From Amycolatopsis vastitatis (lineage in GTDB: Bacteria > Actinomycetota > Actinomycetes > Mycobacteriales > Pseudonocardiaceae), in assembly GCF_002234595.1 (NCBI RefSeq), contig NZ_NMUL01000042.1, positions 1 to 64,000 of the forward strand: a DNA stretch of 64,000 nt, in the 5' to 3' direction. The notes beneath the pieces were generated by a model, which was not told the origin of the DNA, searched no databases, and saw only the letters and a program-made list of their open reading frames with translations. The translations under genes and the position numbers were made by a program. Of the stretch, positions 54,986-61,881 are shown one piece after another (positions within the stretch are counted from its first letter, which is position 1; every line of letters begins with the position of its first letter).

Positions 54986-55471
54986 ATGTCCAAGACCCTC
55001 AGACGCGCGCTCGCCGCCGTCATGCTGCTGCTCGCCGGGACGCTCGCCGCCGCGGGACCGGCCCAGGCCGCTTCCACCACGCCCGCCCTGATCAACATCC
55101 GGACCGGGCTCAACCCCGGGTTCGACCGGATCGTGCTCGACCTGTCCGCCGGGAACGTGCCCGGGACCCTCAGCTACCAGCTCGTCGACGAGCTCACCTC
55201 CGACCCGAGCGGCGAGATCGTGTGGCTCACCGGGGAGTACTTCATCAACGTCTCCGCCTTCGCCCTGGTCGCGCACGACGCCAACGGGAACCCCACCTAC
55301 ACCGGACCGCAGAAGTTCCGGACGCGGAACCTCGCCAACGTCATGGCCGTCGCCGTCACCGGAGACTTCGAGGCGGCCACCACGATCGGGATCGGGGTGC
55401 GGTCGCGGACCGCGGTGAACGTCTTCACGCTCACCTCGCCCAACCGCGTCGTCATCGACGTCGCCCACTGA
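54986..55471 (+). CDS. Secreted AMIN-like domain protein
   Basis: A 161-residue exported protein. The signal peptide ends with the AQA site near residue 29. The mature domain INIRTGLNPGFDRIVLDLSAG ... YQLVDELTSDPSGEIVWLTGEYFINVSAF ... IGIGVRSRTAVNVFTLTSPNRVVIDVAH matches AMIN-like domains of actinobacteria, thought to bind cell-wall material. AGGAGG lies 8 bases before ATG 54986. It is a stand-alone gene ending at a bidirectional hairpin. Confidence 0.88.
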   Translation: MSKTLRRALAAVMLLLAGTLAAAGPAQAASTTPALINIRTGLNPGFDRIVLDLSAGNVPGTLSYQLVDELTSDPSGEIVWLTGEYFINVSAFALVAHDANGNPTYTGPQKFRTRNLANVMAVAVTGDFEAATTIGIGVRSRTAVNVFTLTSPNRVVIDVAH

Positions 55472-55485
55472 AAACTGAATGACCG

Positions 55486-55516
55486 GCGCGGGTGGCCCCG
55501 GACGGGTCACCCGCGC
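55486..55516. terminator. Bidirectional hairpin between convergent genes
   Basis: Arms of 9 bases, GCGCGGGTG (55486-55494) and CACCCGCGC (55508-55516), with a 13-base loop. The hairpin overlaps the stop codon of the DUF1684 gene on the minus strand and lies 15 bases beyond the AMIN-like gene. Confidence 0.6.
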
Positions 55517-56289
55517 TCGTACGGCGTCTTCTCCCCCGCTTCGACCGCGAACGGCAGGTGGTTGCCCGCCGGCGGCAGCGGGCACGTCGCGAAGTCGGTG
55601 AACGCACAGGGCAGGTTCACCGCGCGGTTGAAGTCCAAGGTCACCGACCCGTCCGGCGCGGGCGCGCCCACCGGCAGCGACCGGTTGGCCGCGTACGTCG
55701 TGACCCCGCTCGTCTCGTCCGTGAACAGGATGCTGAGCCCGCCCTCCTTGCCGTTGAACGCGGTCAGCGAATGCGCCACTCCATCGTGGGAGAAGTGGAC
55801 GACGCCCGGTGCCGTGTAGACGTGGCTGAGGCCTTCCACGACCGCGCCCACGGTCGTCGGCCGGGGCTCGACGAACGGCTCGAACCGCCCGGACAGCACC
55901 CACGACGGCGACGGCTCGTACGCCGGGACCCCGTGGAACTCGCGCAGCACCTCGGCCTTCGGGTCGTGGACGCGGATCAGGTACCCCGAGCGGCGGGCCA
56001 CCTCGATCTCGACGTCACCGGCCAGGACCCGGGTGCCCGCCCCGCTGTTGACCAGCTCGAACCGCCGGACGTCCGTGATCGCCTGTCCCTCGTGCGACAG
56101 CGAGGTGCCGGCCGGGTCGACGTACGCCGCGTCCGCGTCCTGCCACCAGCGGCCGGGGATGCCGGGGTACTCGCGCGGCGCGTCGGTCAGCCAGTCCAGC
56201 GACACCAGCGCGAGCCAGCCGTGCGGCTCGGCCAGATCGGCCTCGCGCCGGGCCTTCCAGTCCTGCCACTCCTGCGTGAACGTGCTCAT
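55507..56289 (-). CDS. DUF1684 family protein
   Basis: A 260-residue cytosolic protein. The DUF1684 pattern is visible: EWQDWKARREADLAEPHGWLALVSLDWL near the N-terminus and the C-terminal LDFNRAVNLPCAFTDFATCPLPPAGNHLPFAVEAGEK. Function is not established in the family. It is the last gene of the minus-strand set below the crp gene, 20 bases after the cyclase-like gene, and may share its transcript. Confidence 0.9.
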   Translation of the reverse strand: MSTFTQEWQDWKARREADLAEPHGWLALVSLDWLTDAPREYPGIPGRWWQDADAAYVDPAGTSLSHEGQAITDVRRFELVNSGAGTRVLAGDVEIEVARRSGYLIRVHDPKAEVLREFHGVPAYEPSPSWVLSGRFEPFVEPRPTTVGAVVEGLSHVYTAPGVVHFSHDGVAHSLTAFNGKEGGLSILFTDETSGVTTYAANRSLPVGAPAPDGSVTLDFNRAVNLPCAFTDFATCPLPPAGNHLPFAVEAGEKTPYERG

Positions 56290-56309
56290 CGCCGGCCCCT
56301 TTCCGTCGC

Positions 56310-56924
56310 CTACGACGGTGCCAACCCGCCACTCGCGCCGGTATTCCGCGTCCCAGTATCCGGGCTTGCCGCCAGCCAGGCGATTTCGCGCTCGCCGCCG
56401 GCGGGGACGACGACCCGCCGGAACGCCGCGGCGTCCAGGTCGCCGGCCACGGCGGCGTGGAACCGGTCGGAGACGATCAGCAGCTGGTCCACCTCCGGCG
56501 ACGCCACCAACGCCGCCTTCAGCGCTTCGGATTCGCACAGCCACACCGACAACGCGACCGCGGCACCGCCGAAGTACGGCGGCCGCAGCACGACGTCACC
56601 GTGGTCGGCCGCCAGCCTCAGCCGCAGCCTGCCGAACTCGTTGAGGTGGCGGTTGCGGCGGCGCAGCGCGTCGTCCAGCAGCGCGACGAGCCCCGTCGCG
56701 ACCCACCGGCGCGGCACCGTCGGCGGGATGACCAAGGTCGTGTTGTCGCCCTCGGGCCTGCGGTACCACGTCGGGGTGCGGTACGGCACCGGGACGTGCT
56801 CGAACACCTCGTCCAGCACCGCGTCCAGGGTGACCCCGAGGTGCACCGCGCGGGCGGTGCGGCCGCGGCTCGGCGCGACGATCCCGATCCGGACGACGGT
56901 CGCGGCCACCGGGACGGTGCGCAC
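56310..56924 (-). CDS. Divergent nucleotide-cyclase-like protein
   Basis: A 204-residue protein. Its pattern resembles actinobacterial cyclase-like proteins associated with conflict or signalling systems: GVTLDAVLDEVFEHVPVP then RPEGDNTTLVIPP, LDDALRRRNRHLNEFGRLRLRLAADHGDVVL and LLIVSDRFHAAVAG. The usual metal-binding aspartates of true cyclases are not clear (a Gly-Asp-Asn is present in GDNTTLVI), so activity is uncertain. It starts 6 bases after the stop of the 321-residue gene, so the two form a pair. The assignment is pattern recognition, not alignment. Confidence 0.55.
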   Translation of the reverse strand: MRTVPVAATVVRIGIVAPSRGRTARAVHLGVTLDAVLDEVFEHVPVPYRTPTWYRRPEGDNTTLVIPPTVPRRWVATGLVALLDDALRRRNRHLNEFGRLRLRLAADHGDVVLRPPYFGGAAVALSVWLCESEALKAALVASPEVDQLLIVSDRFHAAVAGDLDAAAFRRVVVPAGGEREIAWLAASPDTGTRNTGASGGLAPS

Positions 56925-56930
56925 GGCGCC

Positions 56931-57896
56931 TCACTCCTCCCGGGAGCCGAACGACCACTGGAGGCCGTAGCCGAGTCCCTGGTGCAGGTCGTGGAACTCG
57001 AGCCCCACCTCGCCGACCCGGTTGACGGTCAGCGCGTCGCCCGAGTCGACGCCGTCGTCGATCACCCGTCCGGGGACGCCGTTGAGCCGCCACACCCGCG
57101 ACGGCGGGTCGGCGCGGTCGAACCGGACCCGTACCGAGAACTCCTCGCAGCGGCGCAGCGGCGTCATCACGTAGTAGGGCCGCAGTGCCGTGCGCCGCGG
57201 CGTGAACCGGATGCCGTACTCGTGGCGCTGGCCGAGCCGCAACGGGTTCGGCAGCCGCATGACGAACTGCGCGTGGCTCGCCGAGACCTGGCGCGCTTCG
57301 ACGATTTCACCACCGAAGAGCACGTCCGCGGTGATGTCCGGCACCGGGTCGCTGCCCGGCTCGGCCGGCACGCTGAAGGACAGGACGAGCTCGTCGAGCT
57401 CGTCGACCTCCGCGACGATCCGGCGTTCCTCCTGCAGCTCCGGCGGCTCGCGGTCGAGCCGGAGCATGGCCTTCATCGACTCGACGTACCAGCCGGCCAG
57501 CGGGTGCTTGTCCCGGCTGGGCACCGGCGCCCCGAGCAGCTCGTCGAGCCGCCGGAACGCCAGGTCGATCCGGCGGCGCGCGGTGCGCGGGTCGCGGTCC
57601 AGGACGCTGGCCAGCCACGAGATCCGCCGGTCGAGGAACTCCCCCGCGGCCTCTTCGTGCAGGCCGAGCGCGGCCAGCGCGGCCAGCCGCAGGTCGGCGG
57701 GCAGCCGTCCGCACAGCTCGGTGAGCCGCAGCACGAGCTTCTGCCGGGCGGCGGTGGGCTGGTCGGTGTCTTCGATTCCGCACGCTTCCCGCAGGCAGGG
57801 ACCGATCCGCTGGTGCAGGTCGGCCGCGTCGAGACCGCGGCCGCGGCGCAGTTCGTTCAGTTCGCGCACGAACGGGAACGACATCTCCCGCGTCAT
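56931..57896 (-). CDS. Unknown two-domain protein paired with the cyclase-like gene
   Basis: A 321-residue protein. Residues about 5-115 are helical: ELNELRRGRGLDAADLHQRIGPCLREACG, ADLRLAALAALGLHEEA and WLASVLDRDPRTARRRIDLAFRRLDELL. The last resembles a helix-turn-helix, and I have seen this arrangement in other unassigned actinobacterial proteins. Residues about 165-321 are beta-rich with no motif I recognise. It probably works with the downstream cyclase-like protein. Its ATG lies 150 bases after a 14-codon ORF with two intervening hairpins. I do not assign a function. Confidence 0.75.
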   Translation of the reverse strand: MTREMSFPFVRELNELRRGRGLDAADLHQRIGPCLREACGIEDTDQPTAARQKLVLRLTELCGRLPADLRLAALAALGLHEEAAGEFLDRRISWLASVLDRDPRTARRRIDLAFRRLDELLGAPVPSRDKHPLAGWYVESMKAMLRLDREPPELQEERRIVAEVDELDELVLSFSVPAEPGSDPVPDITADVLFGGEIVEARQVSASHAQFVMRLPNPLRLGQRHEYGIRFTPRRTALRPYYVMTPLRRCEEFSVRVRFDRADPPSRVWRLNGVPGRVIDDGVDSGDALTVNRVGEVGLEFHDLHQGLGYGLQWSFGSREE

Positions 57897-57970
57897 CCCA
57901 CCCCTTCCCGATCGTGTCGGCGGAAAGAGCTGCTCACATTACCAGTGGCAGTTCCGCCGGAGGGTGACAG

Positions 57971-58033
57971 ATGCGGGACACCCGCATTCGCGGAATGCCC
58001 GGCCGGCCGACCCCCCACGAGCCGGTCGGCCGG
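57971..58033 (-). promoter_or_regulatory. Two hairpins between the short ORF and the operon
   Basis: On the minus strand, after the short ORF, arms CCGGCCGACC/GGTCGGCCGG (58003-58012 and 58024-58033) form a perfect 10-base stem. A second stem ATGCGGG/CCCGCAT lies at 57971-57977 and 57981-57987. The layout (short ORF, terminator-like stem, second stem, gene) is compatible with attenuation, but could also simply terminate the short-ORF transcript. Confidence 0.55.
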
Positions 58034-58046
58034 GTCTCACCACAGG

Positions 58047-58091
58047 TCAGTTGACCCCGAAGATCAGGGCCCAGATCGAGTGGCTCTCCAT
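58047..58091 (-). CDS. 14-residue short ORF with strong ribosome binding site
   Basis: The peptide MESHSIWALIFGVN is preceded by GAGGAGG with 8 bases to the ATG, among the best Shine-Dalgarno matches in the window. The peptide has a short hydrophobic core (IWALIFGV). It lies between the crp gene and the unknown gene pair, on the same strand, with hairpins behind it. It could be a leader peptide, a signalling peptide or a small membrane peptide. The remaining bases 58092-58374 hold no other gene I can support. Confidence 0.5.
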   Translation of the reverse strand: MESHSIWALIFGVN

Positions 58092-58374
58092 CCCACACAC
58101 CTCCTCATCGCTGCACCCGGGAGCGGTGCGGGGCCGTGAACGCCGGCACGACAGGCTCCGCCCGCGTTTCCGGTGACCGCGAGGAATCCCGCCTGCGGCA
58201 ACCGGTCACGAACGCGGCGAAGACCGAATTCACCGGGGTGGAAATGAGGCAATGACGTCCACGGCAAGCACTTCCCGTCCTCGCTGGAAAATGAAATCCG
58301 GCCGGAGGCATCTGGCGTGAATTCCGGCCGTGCTCCAGAATCGCCGCGTGGCGGCGTCCGTCAGATGCCCGTTG

Positions 58375-59082
58375 TCACGGCTCTTGTGTGCCGTTTGGCT
58401 CAGAACGGGCGAAGGCCCGCAGGACGCGCAGCCGGCGGATCAGGATCCGGCGACGGCCGGTCTCGACGATCCCCCGCTGCCGCAGCATGGCCAGCGCCCG
58501 CGCGACGGTACGCCGGGCGGCGCCGATCTGCGCGGCGATGTCGGCCTGCGACAGCGCGGCCTCGATGACCACGCCCTCCGGCGTGGTCCGGCCGTGTTCC
58601 TCCGCCAGCCGCAGCAGGTGCACCGCGACCCGGCGGCTGACGTCGAACGCGGCCGAGTCGACCCGAGCGGACTCGGCGGCGCGGAGCCGGACGGCGACGG
58701 TCTTGAGCGTCGCGATGGCGATTTCGGGCCGGGCCCGCAGGACGGCGAGGAACTGGGCGCCGGTCAGCTGGAAGACGACGCAGGGTTCGATCGCGCGGCA
58801 CGACGCCGTCCGCGCCCAGCCGTTGATCGCCGCGAGGTCGCCCAGCACCTCGCCGGGGCCGCGCAGCCCGAAGAGCACCTCGCGGCCGTCTTCGACGACC
58901 GTGGAGACGCGCACCCAGCCGGAGACGAGCACGTGGACGTGATCGGACGGGTCGCCCTCCATGAGCACGAAGTCGTTCGCCCGGAACCGGCGGCGTACGC
59001 CTTGGGCGAGCAGGTACTCGCGATCGTCTTCGGAGAGGTAGGCCAGGAGCGCCCCCTCCGCCGCCTCGTCGTGCCCGTTCAT
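58375..59082 (-). CDS. Crp/Fnr-family transcriptional regulator
   Basis: A 235-residue regulator. The N-terminal cyclic-nucleotide-binding fold spans about residues 12-125 (DFVLMEGDPSDHVHVLVSGWVRVSTVVEDGREVLFGLRGPGEVLGDLAAINGWARTASCRAIE). It includes a PGEVLGDLA-type phosphate-binding cassette and a central C-helix. The C-terminal winged helix is LSQADIAAQIGAARRTVARALAMLRQRGIVE. It heads the minus-strand set with the short ORF and the cyclase-like gene, and is divergent from rnhA. Its ligand is unknown. Confidence 0.92.
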   Translation of the reverse strand: MNGHDEAAEGALLAYLSEDDREYLLAQGVRRRFRANDFVLMEGDPSDHVHVLVSGWVRVSTVVEDGREVLFGLRGPGEVLGDLAAINGWARTASCRAIEPCVVFQLTGAQFLAVLRARPEIAIATLKTVAVRLRAAESARVDSAAFDVSRRVAVHLLRLAEEHGRTTPEGVVIEAALSQADIAAQIGAARRTVARALAMLRQRGIVETGRRRILIRRLRVLRAFARSEPNGTQEP

Positions 59083-59157
59083 GGCTCCCCCTCCGGATCA
59101 CCACGGTAACCCGGTGTGGCGGCCAGGAGCGAGGATCGCGACCGGTAGGGTCGCCGC

Positions 59158-59619
59158 GTGGACGTGGAGATCTACACCGACGGCGCGTGCAGCGGGAACC
59201 CCGGACCGGGCGGCTGGGGCGCGGTGCTGCGCTACGGACGGCACGAGCGCGAGCTGTACGGCGGCGAAGCCACCCCGACGACGAACAACCGGATGGAGCT
59301 GACCGCGCCGATCCGGGCCCTGGAGAGCCTGACCCGGCCGTCACAGGTCCGCGTCTACACGGACAGCACGTACGTCCGCAACGGGATCACGCAGTGGCTG
59401 CCCCGCTGGAAGAACAACGGCTGGCAGACGGCGGCGCGCGAGCCGGTCAAGAACGCGGACCTGTGGCAGCGCCTCGACGCGGCGGTCGGCGAGCACCAGG
59501 TCGAATGGCTGTGGGTGAAGGGTCACGCGGGACTGCCGGACAACGAGCGCGCCGACCGGCTCGCGGTGCGCGGGGCGCAGGAGGCGCGGGAAACCGGGAA
59601 GCCGGTCAACGCCGGTTAG
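59158..59619 (+). CDS. rnhA: Ribonuclease HI
   Basis: A 153-residue RNase H1, degrading the RNA strand of RNA/DNA hybrids. The catalytic residues are visible as Asp8 (IYTDGACSGNPGPGG), Glu47 (NNRMELTA), Asp69 (VYTDSTYV) and Asp133 (ERADRLA), with His123 in KGHAG. GTG 59158 is the start. Length is typical for bacteria. It is divergent from the crp gene. Confidence 0.97.
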   Translation: MDVEIYTDGACSGNPGPGGWGAVLRYGRHERELYGGEATPTTNNRMELTAPIRALESLTRPSQVRVYTDSTYVRNGITQWLPRWKNNGWQTAAREPVKNADLWQRLDAAVGEHQVEWLWVKGHAGLPDNERADRLAVRGAQEARETGKPVNAG

Positions 59620-59682
59620 TCCGGAATGGACGGACAGCGCGCCTTTTCTGCCCCCGCCGGGGCTTCGTGGCACAATTCCCCG

Positions 59683-60063
59683 ATGCCTCCCGCCCCGTGC
59701 CCGTGCGGCCTCGCCGAGTCCTACGCCGCCTGCTGCGGCCGGTTCCACGACGGCGGGCTCACCGCTCCCACCGCCGAGCTGCTGATGCGTTCGCGGTTCA
59801 GCGCCTTCGCCGTCGGGGACACCGGATACCTGCTGCGCACCTGGCACCCGGACACCCGGCCGCGGCGGCTGGCGCTCGACGCCGGCCAGGAGTGGACGCG
59901 GCTGGAGATCCTCGGCCGCACCGGGGGCGGCCTGCTGCACAGCGAGGGCACCGTCGAGTTCCGGGCGCACTACCGCCACCGCGGCCGGGACGGCTTCCTC
60001 GAGGAGAACAGCCGCTTCCGCCGTGAGGACGGCCACTGGGTCTACCTGGACGCGGAAGCCTGA
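59683..60063 (+). CDS. YchJ-like SEC-C/NTF2-fold protein
   Basis: A 126-residue protein. The N-terminal zinc-binding SEC-C-like segment is CPCGLAESYAACCGRFH (cysteine cluster). The rest follows the YchJ pattern: ELLMRSRFSAFAVGDTGYLLRTWHPDTRP ... VEFRAHYRHRG ... HERS-like ENSRFRREDGHWVYLD, an NTF2-like fold. Function is unknown. Its stop shares a base with the next ORF (TGATG). Confidence 0.9.
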   Translation: MPPAPCPCGLAESYAACCGRFHDGGLTAPTAELLMRSRFSAFAVGDTGYLLRTWHPDTRPRRLALDAGQEWTRLEILGRTGGGLLHSEGTVEFRAHYRHRGRDGFLEENSRFRREDGHWVYLDAEA

Positions 60064-60485
60064 TGGGCACCGCGATCGTCGGCGTGGCGGGCGCGCTCCT
60101 CGGCGTCCTGGCCGGCGGTTTCCTCCAGCTGCTGCAGGCGGCGCGCAACCGCCGATGGCAGCGGGAGGACGCGCTCGGCAAGCTGAAGCAGGCCGTCTAC
60201 GCCGAGTACCTGCGTGCGATCAGCGCGAGCTACGGGCAGGCGATGGCCGGCGACCGGAGCCGCAGCGAGGACGCGCGTCTCCACGCCGCCACGGCCGAGA
60301 TCGACGTCCTGGCCGGCCGGGAGGTGGCCGGCCCGGCGCGGGAGCTGGCGGGCACCGTGATCGAGGTGCACACGAAGATCGCCGCGGCCGGCGGGGTCGA
60401 GCAGGCCGTCGTCGACACGGTCGACCGGCGGCGGCTCGCAGTGATCGAACTCTTCAAGGCCGACCTCGGGATCGAAAAGGAGTAG
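60063..60485 (+). CDS. Small membrane-anchored protein, unknown
   Basis: A 140-residue protein with one N-terminal hydrophobic helix (residues about 2-22, IVGVAGALLGVLAGGFLQLL) and a long cytosolic helical region (NRRWQREDALGKLKQAVYAEYLRAISASYGQ ...). No motif is recognised. It is translationally coupled to the YchJ-like gene by TGATG and is followed 45 bases later by another membrane protein gene. Confidence 0.8.
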   Translation: MGTAIVGVAGALLGVLAGGFLQLLQAARNRRWQREDALGKLKQAVYAEYLRAISASYGQAMAGDRSRSEDARLHAATAEIDVLAGREVAGPARELAGTVIEVHTKIAAAGGVEQAVVDTVDRRRLAVIELFKADLGIEKE

Positions 60486-60530
60486 AAACCCGCCCCGCGC
60501 CCCGCCTTCGTCGTGATAAACAGTGCGGCG

Positions 60531-61763
60531 ATGGGAAAACTGACGCGCCGCGCCCGGGCGAAGGCGGACTACCTCGGCTTCCTCGGCGCCCGGGAGTGGC
60601 CGCTCGCCGCGTCGGGGCTGGGGGTCGTGCTCGGCGTCGTCACCATCCTGCCGAGCGCGGTCGGCGTCGTGCTCTCCGTCGTCGCGCTCGCGCTGGGCGT
60701 GGCCACCTTCACCCGTGACGTCCGGCTGCTGCGCCGGCGGTGGGCCGGGTTCGAGTTCACCACCATCGCCGCGCCCTTCCCGACCGCGGAGCTTCCGCCG
60801 CCCGCGGCCTACCCGGAATCGGCCTACCTCGCCGTGCCCGCCCGCGGGACGGCGCTGGTCAGCGCCGCGATCGACCGCGACCTGTGGGAAGAGCGGCACA
60901 CCATCGACGTCGCCGAGGAGCCGTACCGGCTGCCGCCGGCGCTGAAGGCGACCGCGCCGCACGTGCTGCCGCTGCGGGCCCGTGGCCGCCTGCTGTTCAA
61001 CGGCCCGATCGTCGGCATGCGCGGCGACCCGCTGCCCGCCGCCGGGGCCCGGCCCGCGCCGATCCGGCTGCACCGGGCCCGGTTCTTCGACGCCGTCTGC
61101 TCGAACGAACTGGGCACGCTGCGCATCACGCGCACCGACACGGGCGAAGAGTACGACCTGCGCAAGGCCGAGCTCACCGACACCGCCGGTGCCCTCCGGG
61201 AGCTGAGCGGCAGCACGCTGGCCGACCTCGTCGGCGTCTCCACGGTCGCGTTCACCACCGACGGCAAGCTGGTCACCGTCCGGCAGTCGTCGCTCAACGC
61301 CGTGAGCGGGCTGCTGCTGGCGCCTTCGGGCAGCGGCTCGCTCGAACCCCGCGACCTGCGCACCCCCGACGACAGCCCGCGCCGGTTCCTCCACACCGCG
61401 GTCTGCGCGGGGATGGAACGCGAGCTGTGCGAGGAGAGCGGCCTCACTCCCCGGGACGTCCGTTCGACGCGGCTGGTCGGGTTCGCGCGCTGGATGGAGC
61501 GCGGCGCCAAGCCGGAGTTCTTCGGGCTGACCGAGCTGGGGGTCGACAGCGCCGAGGTCGCCCGGCGCCGTCCGGTCAGCGGCGAGCGCCTCTACAGCTC
61601 GGGGCTGACGCTCTTCGACGTCGATCTCTCTGGCATCGGGGCGGCACTGGCCGGCGGTGTCCCGCTGAGCGAAGCACTTCCTCAACGCCTGTGGGAGGAC
61701 GGTTCCCTCCCGCTGCTCCTGGCGTTGCGCGCCGCGGCGGCGTGGCAAGCGGCCCGGGTCTGA
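60531..61763 (+). CDS. Membrane protein with a Nudix-like C-terminal domain
   Basis: A 410-residue protein. Two hydrophobic helices (about residues 24-62) precede a large soluble part. Near residues 281-320 a Nudix-box-like stretch reads HTAVCAGMERELCEESGL; the REUxEExGU core is intact (Arg297-Leu305), but the expected Glu nine residues before the RE pair is replaced (Thr289). It may be an inactive or altered Nudix hydrolase tethered to the membrane. GTG 60513 upstream is an alternative start. Confidence 0.72.
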   Translation: MGKLTRRARAKADYLGFLGAREWPLAASGLGVVLGVVTILPSAVGVVLSVVALALGVATFTRDVRLLRRRWAGFEFTTIAAPFPTAELPPPAAYPESAYLAVPARGTALVSAAIDRDLWEERHTIDVAEEPYRLPPALKATAPHVLPLRARGRLLFNGPIVGMRGDPLPAAGARPAPIRLHRARFFDAVCSNELGTLRITRTDTGEEYDLRKAELTDTAGALRELSGSTLADLVGVSTVAFTTDGKLVTVRQSSLNAVSGLLLAPSGSGSLEPRDLRTPDDSPRRFLHTAVCAGMERELCEESGLTPRDVRSTRLVGFARWMERGAKPEFFGLTELGVDSAEVARRRPVSGERLYSSGLTLFDVDLSGIGAALAGGVPLSEALPQRLWEDGSLPLLLALRAAAAWQAARV

Positions 61764-61815
61764 CCGAAACGCCCCTGTTCTCCGGGTGACCGGGCCGCTA
61801 CGATCGTCCGCAATT

Positions 61816-61834
61816 GTTAGGAAAGTTCCCTAAC
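61816..61834. promoter_or_regulatory. Candidate ROK-type repressor (CsnR-like) operator upstream of csxA
   Basis: GTTAGGAAAGTTCCCTAAC is an inverted repeat with arms GTTAGG/CCTAAC around an AAAGTTC centre. It closely resembles the TTAGGAAAG-type palindromes bound by CsnR-family ROK repressors upstream of actinobacterial chitosanase genes. It is AT-rich and lies 48 bases before the csxA GTG. Confidence 0.7.
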
Positions 61835-61881
61835 GATTATCCGCTGTCCCCACGCCGCCGTGGTGCCTAGGAGGCGCGCTA

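Noticed and set aside
58064..58311. Two overlapping ~67-codon minus-strand frames between crp and the short ORF
   Set aside because: No ribosome binding site or recognisable protein pattern; they overlap each other in different frames and one overlaps the short ORF.
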